Below are positions 53,573-64,000 of a stretch of 64,000 nt of DNA, in pieces; within the stretch, counting starts at the first letter, position 1, and every line of letters begins with the position of its first letter. Where the stretch lies: assembly GCA_016215645.1 (NCBI GenBank), contig JACRIX010000103.1, forward strand, positions 1-64,000, in the 5' to 3' direction. Source of the stretch: Rhodocyclales bacterium (GTDB lineage: Bacteria > Pseudomonadota > Gammaproteobacteria > Burkholderiales > Rhodocyclaceae). A program made the translations under genes and the position numbers. The notes beneath the pieces were generated by a model that had not been told where the DNA came from, did not search any database, and was given only the letters and a program-made list of their open reading frames with translations.

Positions 53573-53830
53573 GTCCATGATGACCCGCGTTCGAGCCAAA
53601 ATGCCGATGATCGCAAGGCGCGCGACGACAGCCGCGGTATCTCCCGCGGCCGAGGAGCGCAACGCCGCGAGCGCGGCATTTTGGCCGAACCCTACGGGAC
53701 GTGGCTTTCCCGGGCGGTCTGCGGCGTCAGGGCTCCTTGCCAGGGTGCATGCCATGACTGCGTCGCCCTTCCTTGCATCCCATCCCGGGAAAGCCGCGTC
53801 GCGGGCATCAGCGACTTGTTCAGAGGTTCC
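53558..53830. mobile_element. 273-bp MITE-like element with ~31-bp imperfect terminal inverted repeats
   Basis: The ends are GGAACCTCTGAA (53558-53569) and its exact complement TTCAGAGGTTCC (53819-53830). The match continues inward for ~31 bp with a few mismatches, as far as CCCGCG on both arms. Inside are three further inverted repeats: GCCAAAATGCCG (53595-53606/53674-53685), GCCGCGG/CCGCGGC (53631-53637/53644-53650) and GGCTTTCCCGGG (53703-53714/53784-53795). There is no transposase. No clear target duplication is visible. The left end supplies the end of the VOC gene and the right end (AGAGG) supplies the ribosome-binding region of the FAH-family gene. Confidence 0.75.
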
Positions 53831-53833
53831 GAT

Positions 53834-54853
53834 ATGAAGCTGGCGACGCTGAAGCGGGGCGGCCGTGACGGCACGCTGGTGGTGGTCAGCCGCGATCTGG
53901 CGCGCTGCCAGGCCGTAGCCGATATCGCATCAACCCTGCAACAGGCGCTCGACGCCTGGGATGCAGTGGCGCCGCGACTCGCTGCGGTCTATGAAGCGCT
54001 GAACAACGGCGCCGCACGTCATGCCGAGCCGTTCGATCCACGGGCCTGCCATAGCCCCCTGCCGCGCGCCTACCAGTGGGCCGATGGCTCGGCCTATGTC
54101 AATCACATCGAACTGGTGAGGAAGGCGCGCAATGCCGAGATGCCGCCCGAGCTGTGGACCGATCCGCTGATGTACCAGGGCGGATCGGACAGTTTCGTCG
54201 GACCCTGCGATCCGGTATGGGCTTGCGACGAAGCCTGGGGTATCGATTTCGAGGCCGAGGTGGCGGTGATCACCGGCGACCTGCCGATGGGTGCCACGCC
54301 GGCTCGGTGCGCGCAGCAGATCCACCTGCTGATGCTGGTCAATGACGTCAGCCTGCGCAACCTGATCCCCGCCGAACTGGCCAAGGGCTTCGGCTTCCTG
54401 CAGTCCAAGCCGGCCTCGGCCTTCTCGCCGGTGGCGGTGACGCCGGACGAACTCGGCGATGCCTGGCGCGACAGCAAGGTGCATCTGCCGCTTGTCGTCG
54501 CGCTCAATGACCAGCCCTTCGGCAAACCGGATGCCGGCATGGACATGATCTTCAATTTTGCCCAGCTGATGGCGCACCTGGCGAAGACGCGCGAGATCGA
54601 AGCGGGATCCATCGTCGGCTCCGGGACCGTGTCGAACAAGCAGGGCGGGCTGTTCGGTTCCTTGGTGGCCAACGGCGGCGTCGGCTATTGCTGCATCGCC
54701 GAAGTGCGCATGTACGAGACCATCGAAGAGGGAAAGCCGCGGACGCCCTTCATGCGTTTCGGCGACCGCGTCCGCATCGAAATGTTCGATGCCAGCGGCG
54801 CGAGCATCTTCGGCGCCATCGATCAGCAAGTGGAGCGCTACGCGACTTCCTGA
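53834..54853 (+). CDS. Fumarylacetoacetate hydrolase family protein
   Basis: This 339-residue FAH-fold protein has EVAVITGDLPMG, LMLVNDVSLRNLIPAELAKGFGFLQSKP, the metal region DFEAEV, and IVGSGTVSNK. It should hydrolyse a fumaryl- or maleyl-type beta-diketone formed after ring opening. The ATG is three bases after the MITE. An open frame runs upstream through the MITE but codes only element sequence. Its stop overlaps the convergent FimV-like gene by 16 bp. Confidence 0.88.
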   Translation: MKLATLKRGGRDGTLVVVSRDLARCQAVADIASTLQQALDAWDAVAPRLAAVYEALNNGAARHAEPFDPRACHSPLPRAYQWADGSAYVNHIELVRKARNAEMPPELWTDPLMYQGGSDSFVGPCDPVWACDEAWGIDFEAEVAVITGDLPMGATPARCAQQIHLLMLVNDVSLRNLIPAELAKGFGFLQSKPASAFSPVAVTPDELGDAWRDSKVHLPLVVALNDQPFGKPDAGMDMIFNFAQLMAHLAKTREIEAGSIVGSGTVSNKQGGLFGSLVANGGVGYCCIAEVRMYETIEEGKPRTPFMRFGDRVRIEMFDASGASIFGAIDQQVERYATS

Positions 54854-56166
54854 GTCGAGCCCGAGGATTCCTTGAGGATATCCACCAGCATCAGGATTTC
54901 CTCTGCCACGGATTGGGGGAAGCCGGCACGGGCGCCATCGCGGTTGTCCTCAATCAGGTGCCGCAGGTAACTGATGCATTCCTCGGGCTGACTCCAGATC
55001 GACTGGACATGTTGCGAGACGCGCGAGAAGCCCTCCAGCGACGGCGAGTCGCCACTGTCGGCAATGGCCCAGTCCTCGGCCTGGATGTTGAAGTTCTTGC
55101 GCAGCTTTTCCGCGGTCTCCTGGAACTCGCGGTGCATCCCGCGCTTGCGGTAAATGCCGAGAAGCTTGAGCATATGGTAGATCGCATGCTTGGGGTTGGC
55201 CTCGGTGTACTCGACCAAGGTCTGCGCGGCACCTTGTTCCAGGCCCATCGACAGCATGATTTCGGCCAGTTGCAGGGTCGGCTCGACATTCTTGTTTTTC
55301 AGCTGGCTGCTGACTTCGGCGGGTGTGATGAGCGCAATCGATGGTTTTGATCGCCTTGGCGGCGCAGCGACAACGGTTTCGGGGTCGGCTTCCTCCAGGA
55401 CAAAATCGATGATCGGCGACTGGATCGGTGCCGGAAGATCCTGGACCGGCTCCGCAGCCGGCACAGCCGTCAAGACCTCGTCTGTCGTGATGTGCGCTGG
55501 TCCGGACGTTGGCGGTGCCATGGCATGTGCTTCTGCCGTGGTTTCCGCTGGCTCGGCCGCTTCGGCAGCTTCGGCTTCCAGTATCGGCAGGTCAGGGGGA
55601 CTCGGGGGCGCAGGTGGCGTTGTGAAATCGGCGAACTGCGGCATTGGTACGGCAGTAATCGCTGCCGATTCCGCGCGCACGCGCGCAGTGAGTTTCGCTT
55701 CGACGGCGGCCGCTTCGGCTTGCGCCTTGCGGCGGCTGGACCACCATATGGCTACCAGCATCAGGGCTGTGATGTTGCCTGCCATCAGCCGCCAATCCAT
55801 GCCAGCTTCAGGTTCTGCCGTGTCAACCGGCGCCCGATTGGCGGCGCGCTTCTCGGCGGGCATGCTGCGCAAGGCCTGGCCGACAATCTGGACGTTGGCT
55901 TCCATCTGCCGCAGCTTGGTCATGATTTCCAGCATGCTGCGGTCGGCATCGACGCCGCTCAGGCCGGCGCGCCATTCGATGCGCAGTACCGCGCGTTCGT
56001 CATTGGAAATCTTTCCGGCGCGCCGCATGTCCAGTGTGTCGGTACGCTTGAGTTCAGCGGGTGCCACGGCGGCTTCGGCGAGCCCGGGCGTCAGCAGGAG
56101 GAGGAGCAACACCGGGCCGATGCGCTTTCGGGAGCAGGACAGCAGTGTAACCAGGCAAGTCGGCAT
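54838..56166 (-). CDS. FimV-like membrane protein with TPR-type C-terminus
   Basis: This 442-residue protein has an N-terminal signal (GPVLLLLLLTPGLAEA), a helical periplasmic region, a membrane helix near residue 130 (AGNITALMLVAIWW) and a Pro/Ala/Glu-rich cytoplasmic linker. The C-terminus is FimV-like (LQLAEIMLSMGLEQGAAQTL, HMLKLLGIYRKRGMHREFQE, FNIQAEDWAIADSG). FimV proteins act in polar localization and pilus/type II secretion assembly; LysM is not visible. It splits the aromatic cluster from maiA and faces the other way. Confidence 0.65.
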   Translation of the reverse strand: MPTCLVTLLSCSRKRIGPVLLLLLLTPGLAEAAVAPAELKRTDTLDMRRAGKISNDERAVLRIEWRAGLSGVDADRSMLEIMTKLRQMEANVQIVGQALRSMPAEKRAANRAPVDTAEPEAGMDWRLMAGNITALMLVAIWWSSRRKAQAEAAAVEAKLTARVRAESAAITAVPMPQFADFTTPPAPPSPPDLPILEAEAAEAAEPAETTAEAHAMAPPTSGPAHITTDEVLTAVPAAEPVQDLPAPIQSPIIDFVLEEADPETVVAAPPRRSKPSIALITPAEVSSQLKNKNVEPTLQLAEIMLSMGLEQGAAQTLVEYTEANPKHAIYHMLKLLGIYRKRGMHREFQETAEKLRKNFNIQAEDWAIADSGDSPSLEGFSRVSQHVQSIWSQPEECISYLRHLIEDNRDGARAGFPQSVAEEILMLVDILKESSGSTQEVA

Positions 56167-56275
56167 GGGACCCCGAAGAGCGCAAAAGTACTGCTATTCT
56201 AGTACCAGCTCCGCGTCGGCCTGTCGCCGGATCAGGCCTCGGCAAGTCCTTCAATTAACCATTCCCGGGTCACCC

Positions 56276-56923
56276 ATGAAGCTATACAGCTACTTTCGCA
56301 GTTCGGCCAGCTTTCGTGTTCGCATCGCGCTGGCATTGAAAGGCCTGCCCTACGACTACATGCCGGTCCATCTCGTAAAGGGGGGTGGGCAGCAGTTTTC
56401 CGCCGAGTACAAGGCCATGAATCCTGCTGCCCTGGTACCGGTCCTGCAAGACGATGACGGCGGGGTGCTCAGCCAATCGCTTGCGATCATCGAATACCTT
56501 GAGGAAACCCGGCCTAGTCCGCCCTTGCTGCCGGTGGATCCGGCCGGTCGGGCGCGGGTCCGGGCGCTGGCCTTGTCGATCGCCTGCGAGATCCACCCGC
56601 TGAACAACCTGCGCGTCCTCGGCTACCTGACGAAGACGCTGGGTGTTACCGAGGAGCAGAAGAACGCCTGGTACCGGCATTGGGTCGAAACCGGGCTCGA
56701 AACCGTGGAGGCCATGCTGGCCGGCGACCCGCGCACGGGAGACTTCTGCCATGGCGATACGCCGACCCTGGCCGACGCGCTGCTGGTGCCGCAGATCTTC
56801 AATGCGCAGCGCTTCAATTGCCGCCTCGACCACGTGCCGACGGTGATGCGCATCAATCAGCGCTGCCAGACGCTGCCGGCCTTTGCGACCTCTGTTCCGG
56901 CCGAGCAGCCCGACGCGGAATAG
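56276..56923 (+). CDS. maiA: Maleylacetoacetate/maleylpyruvate isomerase (zeta-class GST)
   Basis: This 215-residue GST starts MKLYSYFRSSASFRVRIALAL, with the zeta-class SSxSxRVRIAL active-site motif, then NPAALVPVL, SQSLAIIEYLEETRP and PTLADALLVPQIFNA. It isomerizes a cis to a trans diketo acid using glutathione, one step before the FAH-type hydrolase encoded 1.4 kb upstream. Its stop is one base from the convergent msrA stop. Confidence 0.92.
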   Translation: MKLYSYFRSSASFRVRIALALKGLPYDYMPVHLVKGGGQQFSAEYKAMNPAALVPVLQDDDGGVLSQSLAIIEYLEETRPSPPLLPVDPAGRARVRALALSIACEIHPLNNLRVLGYLTKTLGVTEEQKNAWYRHWVETGLETVEAMLAGDPRTGDFCHGDTPTLADALLVPQIFNAQRFNCRLDHVPTVMRINQRCQTLPAFATSVPAEQPDAE

Positions 56924-56924
56924 T

Positions 56925-57488
56925 TCAGTTGTTCTTCAGCCGCCCGGCGAAGACCTTGCGCAGCTTGGCGGCCTTGGGCGCCACGACGGCCTGGCAATAG
57001 CCCTGGTGCGGGTTGTTGGCGTAGTAGTTTTGGTGGTAATCCTCGGCGCGCCAGAAAGTCGGCGCTGGCGACACGGCGGTGACGATGGGGTTCGGCCAGG
57101 TATCGGAGGCGCCGAGTTCAGCGATCAACTCCCGGGCAATCCGCTCCTGCTCCGCGTCGTGGGTGAAGATCACCGAGCGGTACTGGTTGCCGATGTCGTT
57201 GCCCTGGCGGTTCAAGGTGGTTGGGTCGTGCACGGCGAAAAAGGCCAGCAGGAGCGTGCGGTAGTCGATCACCGCCGGATCGAAGCGCACCTCGACCACC
57301 TCGGCGTGACCGGTGCGACCGGTACAGATGCTGTGGTAATCGGGGTTCTCCGTGGCGCCGCCGGCATAGCCGGAGACCACGGATTCGACCCCCTGCAACT
57401 GGACGAAGGCGGCTTCCAGGCACCAGAAGCAGCCTCCGCCGAGTGTGGCAACCGAGGTGCCCAATGAGGTCGCGATCTCGATGTTCAT
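56925..57488 (-). CDS. msrA: Peptide-methionine (S)-S-oxide reductase
   Basis: This 187-residue protein has the active site GGGCFWCLE, SGYAGG, YHSICTGRTGHAEVVEVRFDP and RSVIFTHD, all MsrA landmarks. In place of the usual stretch before AEDYHQ it reads AVSPAPTFWRAEDYHQ, encoded by a copy of the dispersed repeat (57055-57079). It overlaps the methyltransferase stop by four bases and is the last gene of the paa operon. Confidence 0.95.
   Translation of the reverse strand: MNIEIATSLGTSVATLGGGCFWCLEAAFVQLQGVESVVSGYAGGATENPDYHSICTGRTGHAEVVEVRFDPAVIDYRTLLLAFFAVHDPTTLNRQGNDIGNQYRSVIFTHDAEQERIARELIAELGASDTWPNPIVTAVSPAPTFWRAEDYHQNYYANNPHQGYCQAVVAPKAAKLRKVFAGRLKNN
57055..57079 (-). repeat. Dispersed short repeat inside msrA
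   Basis: On the minus strand GCCGTGTCGCCAGCGCCGAC followed by TTTC. Read as A-V-S-P-A-P-T-F. Confidence 0.6.
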
Positions 57489-58230
57489 GCTTTCCTCCCG
57501 CAGCGCAAGGCAATGGGCCAGACGATGGATTTCGTCGCCTGCGGGTCCGGCCAGACATGCCGCAGGCGTACGCCGAGTTCGACACAGGGATCGCTGCCGC
57601 GTTCCTTGATGTAGCGCTGCGTCGCCGACCAGGTGCGCAGGTAGGCCAGCACGTCGTCCAGTGTCCATTCGAGGCGGATCTCGAGACCCGGCGCGGGGAT
57701 TTCCTCGAACGGGAAGGGCATCCCGCGGTAGCCGAGGTCTACCCAGCGCCGTTCCGGCGGCCACCAGGGGCCGATGGTATGGCGGTAGAAGTCCTCGACG
57801 ATGGCGTTCAGGTCGGGTTCGCCCCGCAGCAGCGTGTAAGTCCAGGCGGCAAACACGCCGCCCGGTTTCAGCACACGTCTAACCTCGGCGTAGAAAGCCT
57901 CGCCGGCGAACCAGTGCAGGGCCTGGGCGACGGTGACGAGGTCGCCGCAGGCATCCGGCAGGCCGCTTTGCTCGGCCGGCGCGGCCAGGTAGGTGATGCG
58001 CGGGTCGGGCCTCGCCTGGGCGATCTGTTCGGCCGAGAGGTCGGTGGCATGGACGCCTACGAAATGCCCGGCCAGGGCGCGCGCGGCCTGCCCGTTGCCG
58101 GTACCGCAGTCCCAGGCCAGGTCATGGCCGGCACATTGCCGTGCCAGCCAGTCGAAAAGCTCCGCCGGGTAGGAGGGCCGCGCCCGGGCGTAGGCCGAGG
58201 CGTGGCCGGAAAAGTGATCGGAATCCAGCG

Positions 58231-58234
<4 letters not shown>
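57485..58234 (-). CDS. Class I SAM-dependent methyltransferase, likely CTG start
   Basis: This ~249-residue protein has AdoMet motif I LAWDCGTGNGQAARAL, then DLSAEQI, VTVAQALHWF and VLKPGGVFAAWTY. The SDHFSGHASAYARARPSYP start resembles the family N-terminus (x-FS..A..Y..aRP.YP). No ATG, GTG or TTG lies just before it. A CTG at 58232-58234 overlaps the paaJ stop as CTGA, with GAGCGGG upstream. Nearest standard starts are GTG 58279/58288 and ATG 58312, deep in paaJ. Substrate unknown. Confidence 0.8.
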
Positions 58235-59435
<1,201 letters not shown>

Positions 59436-59439
<4 letters not shown>

Positions 59440-59879
59440 GATTCGGTGCTTTCGTCGAAGAAATGTCCCTTGATGCGGGTGGAACGGCCGCGAAACACGG
59501 CGATCAGCTTGCCGTCCTGGTTCGTGACCTCGATGTCGTAGATGCCGGAGCGCCCGCCCTGGTGGCGGGCGCGTCCGACGGCCGTCAGTGTATCGCCGAG
59601 ATGGGCCGGGGCGATGAAGTTGATGTCGACGCCGGCGGCCACGGTGTAGTGGTTGAAGCTGTTGCAGGCATAGGCGAAGTTGGTGTCGGCCAGGGCGAAG
59701 AGGAAGCCGCCGTGGGCGATGCCGTGCCCGTTCACCATGTCCTGCCGGACTTTCATCTCGGCCACCGCGCCACCCGGCGTGGTCTCGCGGATCACGATGC
59801 CGAGGCCCTGGGCGGCGTGGTCGTTGGGCCACATCGTGGCCGTGCAGCGTTCGGCGACTTGTTGCGGAGTCAGCGCCAT
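59436..59879 (-). CDS. paaI: Hydroxyphenylacetyl-CoA thioesterase
   Basis: This 147-residue hot-dog protein has GHGIAHGGFLFALADTNFAYACN (PaaI motif, catalytic Asp in LADTNFA) and AGVDINFIAPAHLGDTLTA. It clears dead-end CoA thioesters during phenylacetate breakdown. It starts one base after the paaG stop and overlaps paaJ by four. Confidence 0.93.
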
Positions 59880-59880
59880 G

Positions 59881-60669
59881 TCACTTCCCCGTGAAATTGG
59901 CGGGACGCTTTGCCATGAAGGCGGCCACACCCTCGCGGTAGTCGGGACCGAAGCCGAGTTCGCGCTGGTAGTCGCGCTCGAGGTCGAGCTGCTGCTCCAG
60001 GGTGTTGCCGCCGCTGGCGTAGATTGCCTGCTTGGTGCGGGCCAGGCCCTTGGTCGGCGCCGTGCTGAAGTGCAGCGCAAGCTTCTCGGCTTCGGTCATC
60101 AGCTGGTCGTCGTCGAGGCACTTCCAGATCAGGCCCCAGTTCTCCGCCTGCTCGGCGGAAAGCTTGTCGCCGAGCATGGCCAGGCCCATGGCGCGGGCAT
60201 TGCCGACCAGGCGCGGCAACGCCCAGGTGCCGCCGGCATCGGGTACCAGACCGAGCTTGCAGAAGGCCTGGATGAAGGAGGCCGAGCGGGCGGCGAGGAC
60301 GATGTCGCAGGCCAGGGCGATGCTGGCGCCGGCACCGGCGGCGACGCCATTCACGGCGCAGATGACGGGCATTTCCAGCGCGTGCAGGCTGAGGATCAGC
60401 GGCCGGTAATAAGTTTCTATCGTGTAGCCAAGATCGACGGGCGCGGCATCGGCCGAGACATTGCGGTCGGCCAGGTCCTGCCCGGCGCAGAAGCCGCGCC
60501 CCGCTCCGGTCAGCAGCAGCACGCGGGCGCCGCCGTCGCGGGTACGGGTGAGTGCGTCGCGTAACTCCATGTGCATGTCGACGTTGAAGCTGTTGAGTCG
60601 GTCGGGTCGGTGCAGCGTGATGCGGGCAATGCCGGCATCGAGCGAAAAAAGAATGTGCTGGTAGCTCAT
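59881..60669 (-). CDS. paaG: Ring-1,2-epoxyphenylacetyl-CoA isomerase, enoyl-CoA hydratase family
   Basis: This 262-residue crotonase has GRGFCAGQDLADRN, AVNGVAAGAGASIALACD and FIQAFCKLGLVPDAGGTWALPRLVG, close to PaaG. It converts the ring epoxide to the oxepin-CoA. It is the first gene of paaG-paaI-paaJ-methyltransferase-msrA. The epoxidase paaABCDE, paaZ and ligase paaK are not in the window. Confidence 0.92.
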   Translation of the reverse strand: MSYQHILFSLDAGIARITLHRPDRLNSFNVDMHMELRDALTRTRDGGARVLLLTGAGRGFCAGQDLADRNVSADAAPVDLGYTIETYYRPLILSLHALEMPVICAVNGVAAGAGASIALACDIVLAARSASFIQAFCKLGLVPDAGGTWALPRLVGNARAMGLAMLGDKLSAEQAENWGLIWKCLDDDQLMTEAEKLALHFSTAPTKGLARTKQAIYASGGNTLEQQLDLERDYQRELGFGPDYREGVAAFMAKRPANFTGK

Positions 60670-60784
60670 GGGCGGGTCGGGCGGTCCTGGTCGGTTGCGT
60701 TGCACACCTTCGGTGGGTCGATAACGACACGGGAAGGCGGATCAGTTTAGAATGAAAATGTATCATTTCCTACGGTTCTGACGC
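60670..60784. promoter_or_regulatory. Divergent control region between paaG and paaY
   Basis: This 115-bp gap becomes AT-rich near paaY. It holds the inverted repeat AATGA-N7-TCATT (60751-60767), flanked by TAGAAT (60748-60753) and TATCAT (60761-60766) on the plus strand. It is a likely shared operator/promoter. Confidence 0.45.
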
Positions 60785-61390
60785 ATGAAAGTCTTTGCCA
60801 TCGACGGCATCGTGCCGGTTGTCGACCCAGCGGCGTACGTCCATCCCTCCGCGGTGCTGATCGGCGATGTGCACATCGGGCCGCGCGCCTACATCGGCCC
60901 CTGCGCCAGCCTGCGCGGCGATTTTGGTCGGCTGTTCATCGGTCCCGGCGCGAATGTGCAGGACTGCTGCGTGATGCATGGTTTTCCCGGCAGCGACACA
61001 ATCGTCGAAGAGGACGGCCACATCGGCCACGGCGCCATCCTGCACGGCTGCATCGTGCGCCGCAATGGCATGGTCGGAATGAATGCAGTGGTCATGGATA
61101 AGGCGGTGGTAGGCGAATCGGCGATCGTCGCGGCACAGAGTTTCGTCAAGGCAGGCCTGGAGATCCCGCCGCGCATGCTGGCCGCGGGCGTGCCGGCCAA
61201 GGTGATGCGCGAGCTGACCGAACTGGAAATGAGCTGGAAGATCGAGGGCACCGGCGTTTACCATGACCTTGTCCGCCGCTGCCATGGCACGCTGCGGGAA
61301 GTCGACGCCCTGACGGCGGCCGAACCCGACCGCAAGCGCCTGCAACTGCCGGACCTGAAGACCTTGAAGGAAGCGCGGCGCGGCGGCTGA
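60785..61390 (+). CDS. paaY: PaaY-type gamma-carbonic-anhydrase-like hexapeptide protein
   Basis: This 201-residue left-handed beta-helix has hexapeptide repeats ([20 protein letters not shown]), His ligands in [27 protein letters not shown] and an alpha-helical tail. The long tail and the divergent paa operon identify PaaY, a thioesterase that rescues CoA from inhibitory ring products. Its 3' end faces glpK. Confidence 0.88.
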   Translation: MKVFAIDGIVPVVDPAAYVHPSAVLIGDVHIGPRAYIGPCASLRGDFGRLFIGPGANVQDCCVMHGFPGSDTIVEEDGHIGHGAILHGCIVRRNGMVGMNAVVMDKAVVGESAIVAAQSFVKAGLEIPPRMLAAGVPAKVMRELTELEMSWKIEGTGVYHDLVRRCHGTLREVDALTAAEPDRKRLQLPDLKTLKEARRGG

Positions 61391-61402
61391 GGACCAGCCC
61401 GG

Positions 61403-61417
61403 GAGTCGGCGCTGGTA

Positions 61418-61425
<8 letters not shown>
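61403..61425 (-). repeat. Dispersed short repeat, intergenic copy between paaY and glpK
   Basis: Read on the minus strand, GTAGTACCAGCGCCGACTCC matches the consensus. It fills most of the 27-bp gap between the convergent paaY and glpK stops. Confidence 0.6.
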
Positions 61426-62920
<1,495 letters not shown>

Positions 62921-63016
62921 GTTGGCTTCCCCGGGTCGAGATGGATTCATCGGGACAGTAGCCGGAGCGTGGTGGTCCGTCAATTCGGCCGCGGGGCAGC
63001 ACTCACCAGCAGCTTT

Positions 63017-63046
63017 TTGTAAGCTTCGATTAAGTCTCCTTATGTT
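63017..63046 (+). promoter_or_regulatory. Candidate promoter of sucC
   Basis: TTGTAA (63017-63022) and TATGTT (63041-63046) are 18 bp apart in an AT-rich patch, leaving a leader of about 170 nt before sucC. Confidence 0.4.
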
Positions 63047-63088
63047 AGTATTCCGCGCCGCAACAATGGTGCCGGGACGAGTTTCCAA

Positions 63089-63106
63089 ACGTCGGCGCTG
63101 GCAATC
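63089..63106 (-). repeat. Dispersed short repeat, truncated copy before sucC
   Basis: On the minus strand GATTGCCAGCGCCGACGT keeps the core GCCAGCGCCGAC but not the CGCCGT half. Confidence 0.4.
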
Positions 63107-63222
63107 GCATCCCAGGAAACTTACCGGCCACCGAGCCGATTCCGCGACAACAAGACCGGCATCCGCTGTGGCCGCTTGATGCCGGCTTCAGATCAACGCA
63201 CCTCATACAACAAGGAATACGC

Positions 63223-64000
63223 ATGAAAATCCACGAATATCAGGGCAAGGAAATCCTGAAAAAATTCGGCGTGACAGTCCCGCGCGGCATTCCCTGCTTT
63301 TCCGTGGACGACGCGGTCAAGGCAGCGGAAACCCTCGGTGGCAAGGTTTGGGTGGTCAAGGCCCAGATTCACGCCGGTGGTCGCGGCAAGGGCGGCGGTG
63401 TCAAGGTGGCCAAGTCGATGGATGAGGTCAAGGCCTACGCCGGCCAGATCCTCGGCATGCAGTTGAAGACGCACCAGACCGGCCCGGAAGGCCAGAAGGT
63501 CAACCGTCTCCTGGTCGAGGAGGGCGCCGACATCAAGAAGGAATACTACGTCGCCGCGCTGACCGATCGCGCCACGCAGAAGGTCGCCATGATGGCCTCC
63601 TCCGAAGGCGGCATGGACATCGAGGAAGTCGCTCACAAGACACCGGAGAAGATCATCAAGGTCTTCGTCGACCCGGCCGCCGGCCTGACCGACGCGCAGG
63701 CCAATGAACTGGCCAACGGCATCGGCGTTCCCGCCGGCTCGCTGGCGCAGGCGGTGGATACGCTGAAGAAGCTCTACACCTGTTATATGGAAACCGATGC
63801 CTCGCTGGCGGAAATCAACCCGCTGATCCTCGAAGGCAACGGTAACATCAAGGCCCTGGACGCCAAGTTCAACTTCGATTCCAACGCCCTGTATCGTCAT
63901 CCCGAGATCGTCGCCTACCGCGACCTCGATGAAGAGGACGCCGACGAGATCGAGGCCTCGAAATTCGACCTCGCTTACATCTCGCTCGACGGCAACATCG
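63223..64000 (+). CDS. sucC: Succinyl-CoA synthetase beta subunit, 5' part (runs off window)
   Basis: The first 259 codons are present: [17 protein letters not shown], the ATP-grasp residues [32 protein letters not shown] and [12 protein letters not shown]. SucC joins SucD to interconvert succinyl-CoA and succinate with nucleotide phosphorylation in the TCA cycle. CAAGGAATACGC precedes the ATG. Confidence 0.97.
   Translation, partial: MKIHEYQGKEILKKFGVTVPRGIPCFSVDDAVKAAETLGGKVWVVKAQIHAGGRGKGGGVKVAKSMDEVKAYAGQILGMQLKTHQTGPEGQKVNRLLVEEGADIKKEYYVAALTDRATQKVAMMASSEGGMDIEEVAHKTPEKIIKVFVDPAAGLTDAQANELANGIGVPAGSLAQAVDTLKKLYTCYMETDASLAEINPLILEGNGNIKALDAKFNFDSNALYRHPEIVAYRDLDEEDADEIEASKFDLAYISLDGNI

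Larger units (their letters stand above)
62921..63222. other. 302-bp intergenic region between glpK and sucC
   Basis: No convincing ORF is present. It holds a plausible sucC promoter (63017-63046) and a truncated copy of the dispersed repeat (63089-63106). Confidence 0.6.

Noticed and set aside
53681-53833. In-frame upstream extension of the FAH-family gene through the MITE
   Set aside because: The extension encodes only element sequence, rich in Cys and Arg, and the FAH fold starts at the ATG 53834, which has its own SD.

Overview
The window reads as one contiguous piece of a GC-rich betaproteobacterial chromosome, most likely from the Rhodocyclales or a close relative. This is inferred from gene content and order: an mlaFEDACB - ABC exporter - bolA - murA - hisGD superoperon, his genes running into hinT-tatABC, an Azoarcus-type three-subunit 2-oxoglutarate oxidoreductase, and phenylacetate and other aromatic/acyl-CoA catabolic genes. 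I saw no rRNA, tRNA, CRISPR array, integrase or transposase. Sixty-six coding sequences are supported; the first and last are cut by the window edges.

Layout. 1-3.2 kb: minus-strand acyl-CoA catabolic genes (acyl-CoA dehydrogenase, biotin-dependent carboxyltransferase, SDR) facing a divergent MerR regulator, with a palindromic operator inside the promoter. 3.3-6 kb: alkylation repair (Ada-AlkA fusion, Ogt) and rpe. 6.1-22.3 kb: a complete minus-strand MSHA-type pilus assembly locus (regulator, MshM-L-N-E-G-I-J-K) ending in two prepilin-like genes, one of them a 1034-residue protein with a lectin-like module. 22.4-38 kb: the mla lipid-transport operon, ABC exporter, bolA, murA, histidine genes, hinT and tatABC, all on the plus strand except hisC, which is inverted. 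38-41.3 kb: two c-di-GMP-type proteins with eroded catalytic motifs and a CbbY-like phosphatase. 41.5-46.2 kb: korCAB. 46.2-50 kb: a DegS/AlgW-like protease, a Nif3-like protein, a TonB-like protein and an ankyrin protein. 50-57 kb: an aromatic-ring catabolic cluster (MBL hydrolase, flavin monooxygenase, DUF2783-type protein, VOC protein, FAH-family hydrolase, MaiA), interrupted by a 273-bp MITE-like element and by a FimV-like gene. 57-61.4 kb: paaG-paaI-paaJ, a methyltransferase and msrA, divergent from paaY. 61.4-64 kb: glpK and the start of sucC.

How the parts fit. Acyl-CoA and ring-degradation products (paa genes, FAH/MaiA cluster, acyl-CoA carboxylase genes) feed the TCA cycle, represented by sucC. 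KorCAB would turn 2-oxoglutarate oxidation into low-potential or NADPH reducing power. The pilus ATPase carries an MshEN-type N-terminus, the known c-di-GMP sensor fold, and the window also encodes two probably non-catalytic c-di-GMP-family proteins, so surface attachment here is probably second-messenger controlled.

The least expected signals are: (1) a dispersed ~25-bp repeat, at least nine good copies, which inside five unrelated proteins is read in the same frame as a V-x-P-A-P-T peptide; (2) the MITE that supplies both the last codons of one gene and the ribosome-binding region of the next; (3) the inverted hisC; (4) the lectin-bearing prepilin; and (5) several genes whose -10 box lies only 6-7 nt before the start codon.
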